Shown here one piece after another: positions 62,544 through 64,000 of a stretch of 64,000 nt of DNA; position 1 is the stretch's first letter; each line of letters starts with the position of its first letter. The stretch comes from Verrucomicrobiales bacterium (lineage in GTDB: Bacteria; Verrucomicrobiota; Verrucomicrobiia; Limisphaerales; J093): assembly GCA_024233305.1 (NCBI GenBank), contig JACKPV010000037.1, positions 1-64,000 of the forward strand. Direction: 5' to 3'. The notes beneath the pieces are model-generated. The model was not told the DNA's origin, searched no databases, and saw only the letters and a list, made by a program, of their open reading frames with translations. Position numbers and translations under genes: made by a program.

Positions 62544-64000
62544 GGGGATGCGGCGGTTTGATGCGCGAGGTGCATGAAGTAGCGCTGACTGATCCCGGTG
62601 GACACCTGGCGCAAACGGTCGGCCAAGGTGCCCAGTTGATCGGAAAGCTCCCTCCTTGTGGCGCGTTGGACCGCCGCCCAACGCCCGGCGGTCTCGATTC
62701 CCTTGAGCTGCGTGAGCGCGCCGTCGGCCTGCTCGATCAACGAGGTCTGGGAGCCGCCGTTCCCGGGCAGATCCCCGACATGCAGGCGGAGGAGTTCGAG
62801 CTGGAAGACCAGGGCGCGGGGATTGCGCGCGGTGAAGAGCAGCAGTTCGAGCACCGGACCAAGCACCGGTTGCGCGAAATGCAGCCGGCGATAGGTCATC
62901 GTGCTGTCGGCGATCTCGAGCATGGGCTGCAACACGCCGCGGTTGTTCTCCTCGATGAGCAGACCGCCCTGCACGAGGCTGATGATGTTCACCGCCCGTT
63001 CGAGCCGCCGCCCGAGTTCCATGAACCGCCAGCCGTGCCCGCGCACCATGTTCTCCATCTCCATGCCGCTGAGCGCCGCCAGGTTCAGCAGCAGGGTGTT
63101 CAGGACGGCCAGGGAAAAATGCAGCGGATTGCGCCCGGGGCGCACGCCGGCGTCGGTGTCGATCCGTTCAAGCACCCGCAAGGTATCCGGGGAAAGGCGG
63201 TCCCGGACGACGAAGCCGGTCTGGTTGAGCCGATAGCGCAACTCCTGCACGGTGCCCAGGCGGTCCGAACGAAACACCAGCCGCAGCAGCTCGCGCTCGA
63301 CCGCGCCCGGCCGCCAGTCCTCGCGAAACGCCGCCGGCAGCAGATCGAAATGGACGAGCAGATCGACCAGGCCGAGGAGTTCCGGGGTTTCCTCGATGCC
63401 GCTTTCGTCCGCCAGCCGCGACAACGCGCAGCGCAACGTCCGGGCGGTATCCTCGAGCCGCTCCGCGTAGCGACCGAGCCAAAACAGATTGTCCGCCACG
63501 CGGCTCGGGATCTCCGCCGGCGTGGGGGGCTTCCCGCGGGATCGCCGCAACGGCCCGAGCGCGGTGCGGGGCGTCGTCCGCTGTCCGGGCCCGGCCAGGA
63601 TCCAGGTGTCCTTGCTGCTGCCTCCGCTCTGGCTGGAAACGACCGGCGCATCGCGTTCGGGCGCCACCCGCGTCAGCCCGCCCGGCAGCACCTCGAAGCG
63701 ATCCCCCGAATACGAGACAAACACCCGCAGCACGAGCGGCCGCGGTTCCAGCCGGTCGTCGACCCAGACCGGCGTGGTCGAGAGCGCCACCCGCTCCTGG
63801 CCGACGTAGGCCGCGGGATTGAAGCGGACCGCCCGGCGCAACGCCTCGCGCCCGCCCGCATCCAGATCGGCGCCGAAGATCGGTTGCCGGCCCGTCCCCG
63901 GGAAGGCCGGCTTCACCACCAGCGCGTCCAGATGGTCGAGGACGTAACTCCGTTCCTTCTCCTGTCCGCACCACCACGTCGCCAACGACGGCAGTAACGG
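62540..64000 (-). CDS. circularly permuted ATP-grasp/alpha-E protein (5' end outside window)
   Basis: The last ~487 codons of a longer protein; the frame stays open to base 64000. The first part (PSLATWWCGQEKERSYVLDH, then FGADLDAGGREALRRAV, and SSQSGGSSKDTWIL) is the C-terminal part of a circularly permuted type-2 ATP-grasp domain. The rest is the alpha-E (DUF403) helical domain (PSRVADNLFWLGRYAERLED; ENMVRGHGWRFMELGRRLER). Many genomes encode these two as separate neighbours; here they are fused. With the downstream transglutaminase gene they form a known conserved cluster thought to make or modify a peptide. TTG at 63985 is not a real start. Confidence 0.85.
   Translation of the reverse strand, partial: PLLPSLATWWCGQEKERSYVLDHLDALVVKPAFPGTGRQPIFGADLDAGGREALRRAVRFNPAAYVGQERVALSTTPVWVDDRLEPRPLVLRVFVSYSGDRFEVLPGGLTRVAPERDAPVVSSQSGGSSKDTWILAGPGQRTTPRTALGPLRRSRGKPPTPAEIPSRVADNLFWLGRYAERLEDTARTLRCALSRLADESGIEETPELLGLVDLLVHFDLLPAAFREDWRPGAVERELLRLVFRSDRLGTVQELRYRLNQTGFVVRDRLSPDTLRVLERIDTDAGVRPGRNPLHFSLAVLNTLLLNLAALSGMEMENMVRGHGWRFMELGRRLERAVNIISLVQGGLLIEENNRGVLQPMLEIADSTMTYRRLHFAQPVLGPVLELLLFTARNPRALVFQLELLRLHVGDLPGNGGSQTSLIEQADGALTQLKGIETAGRWAAVQRATRRELSDQLGTLADRLRQVSTGISQRYFMHLAHQTAASP

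Overview
This is a 64 kb, GC-rich window that looks like a chromosome of a verrucomicrobial bacterium (Verrucomicrobiota, plausibly the Limisphaerales/Pedosphaera side). The inference rests on several points: a prepilin-like DUF1559-type protein, two PEP-CTERM proteins, a giant FG-GAP/ASPIC (CRTAC1-like) protein, a Planctomycete-type cytochrome c lipoprotein, ECF sigma factors next to membrane proteins or Ser/Thr kinases, an LpxC-FabZ fusion (outer membrane with lipid A), and many short interspersed inverted-repeat elements. No rRNA, CRISPR array, phage or complete insertion sequence was seen. The only tRNA is tRNA-Phe(GAA).

Layout. 0-4 kb: prepilin-like protein facing an ECF sigma / membrane-regulator operon with 4-bp overlaps, then a hotdog thioesterase. 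4-14 kb: a spermidine-synthase-like pair split into membrane and soluble halves, a ~1,280-residue FG-GAP/ASPIC protein, a membrane SGNH-hydrolase/TPR protein, a TPR protein and tRNA-Phe. 14-24.8 kb: YebC/YeeN regulator, MscK-like channel, YhbY and Rsm22 ribosome-related genes, hisH, a PEP-CTERM protein, and a probable accB-accC-purF unit. 25-32.8 kb: lpxC/fabZ-lpxA-EamA transporter operon, a long UvrA-like ATPase, an epimerase. 33-40.3 kb: a dihydroxy-acid dehydratase carrying an unusual internal domain, an acyl-CoA dehydrogenase, and thiC behind a TPP riboswitch. 40.3-42.8 kb: a small accessory patch with a VapB-like antitoxin, a restriction endonuclease gene broken by an amber codon, and its N6-adenine methylase. 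43-51 kb: VOC protein, DUF2851 protein, cytochrome lipoprotein, hypD-hypE, RRM protein, lysS. 51-58 kb: Ig-like secreted protein, PEP-CTERM protein, YihY/BrkB membrane protein, ECF sigma factor plus a Ser/Thr kinase with two RDD domains. 59-64 kb: purple-acid-phosphatase-like enzyme, transglutaminase and an ATP-grasp/alpha-E protein that runs off the right edge.

The most distinctive non-coding signal is a family of ~150-300 bp elements with shared ends (CTCAGCCGTATCGATTCAGT and variants) at 4158, 10223, 12567 and 35483, with decayed relatives at 50985, 51342 and 60988. In at least five places the stop codon of the neighbouring gene lies inside the end of the element. A separate 132-bp miniature element at 49267-49398 has perfect 13-bp terminal inverted repeats and a 9-bp target duplication. 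The most distinctive protein signal is the ~175-residue NTF2/SnoaL-like insertion in the dihydroxy-acid dehydratase at 33-35 kb.
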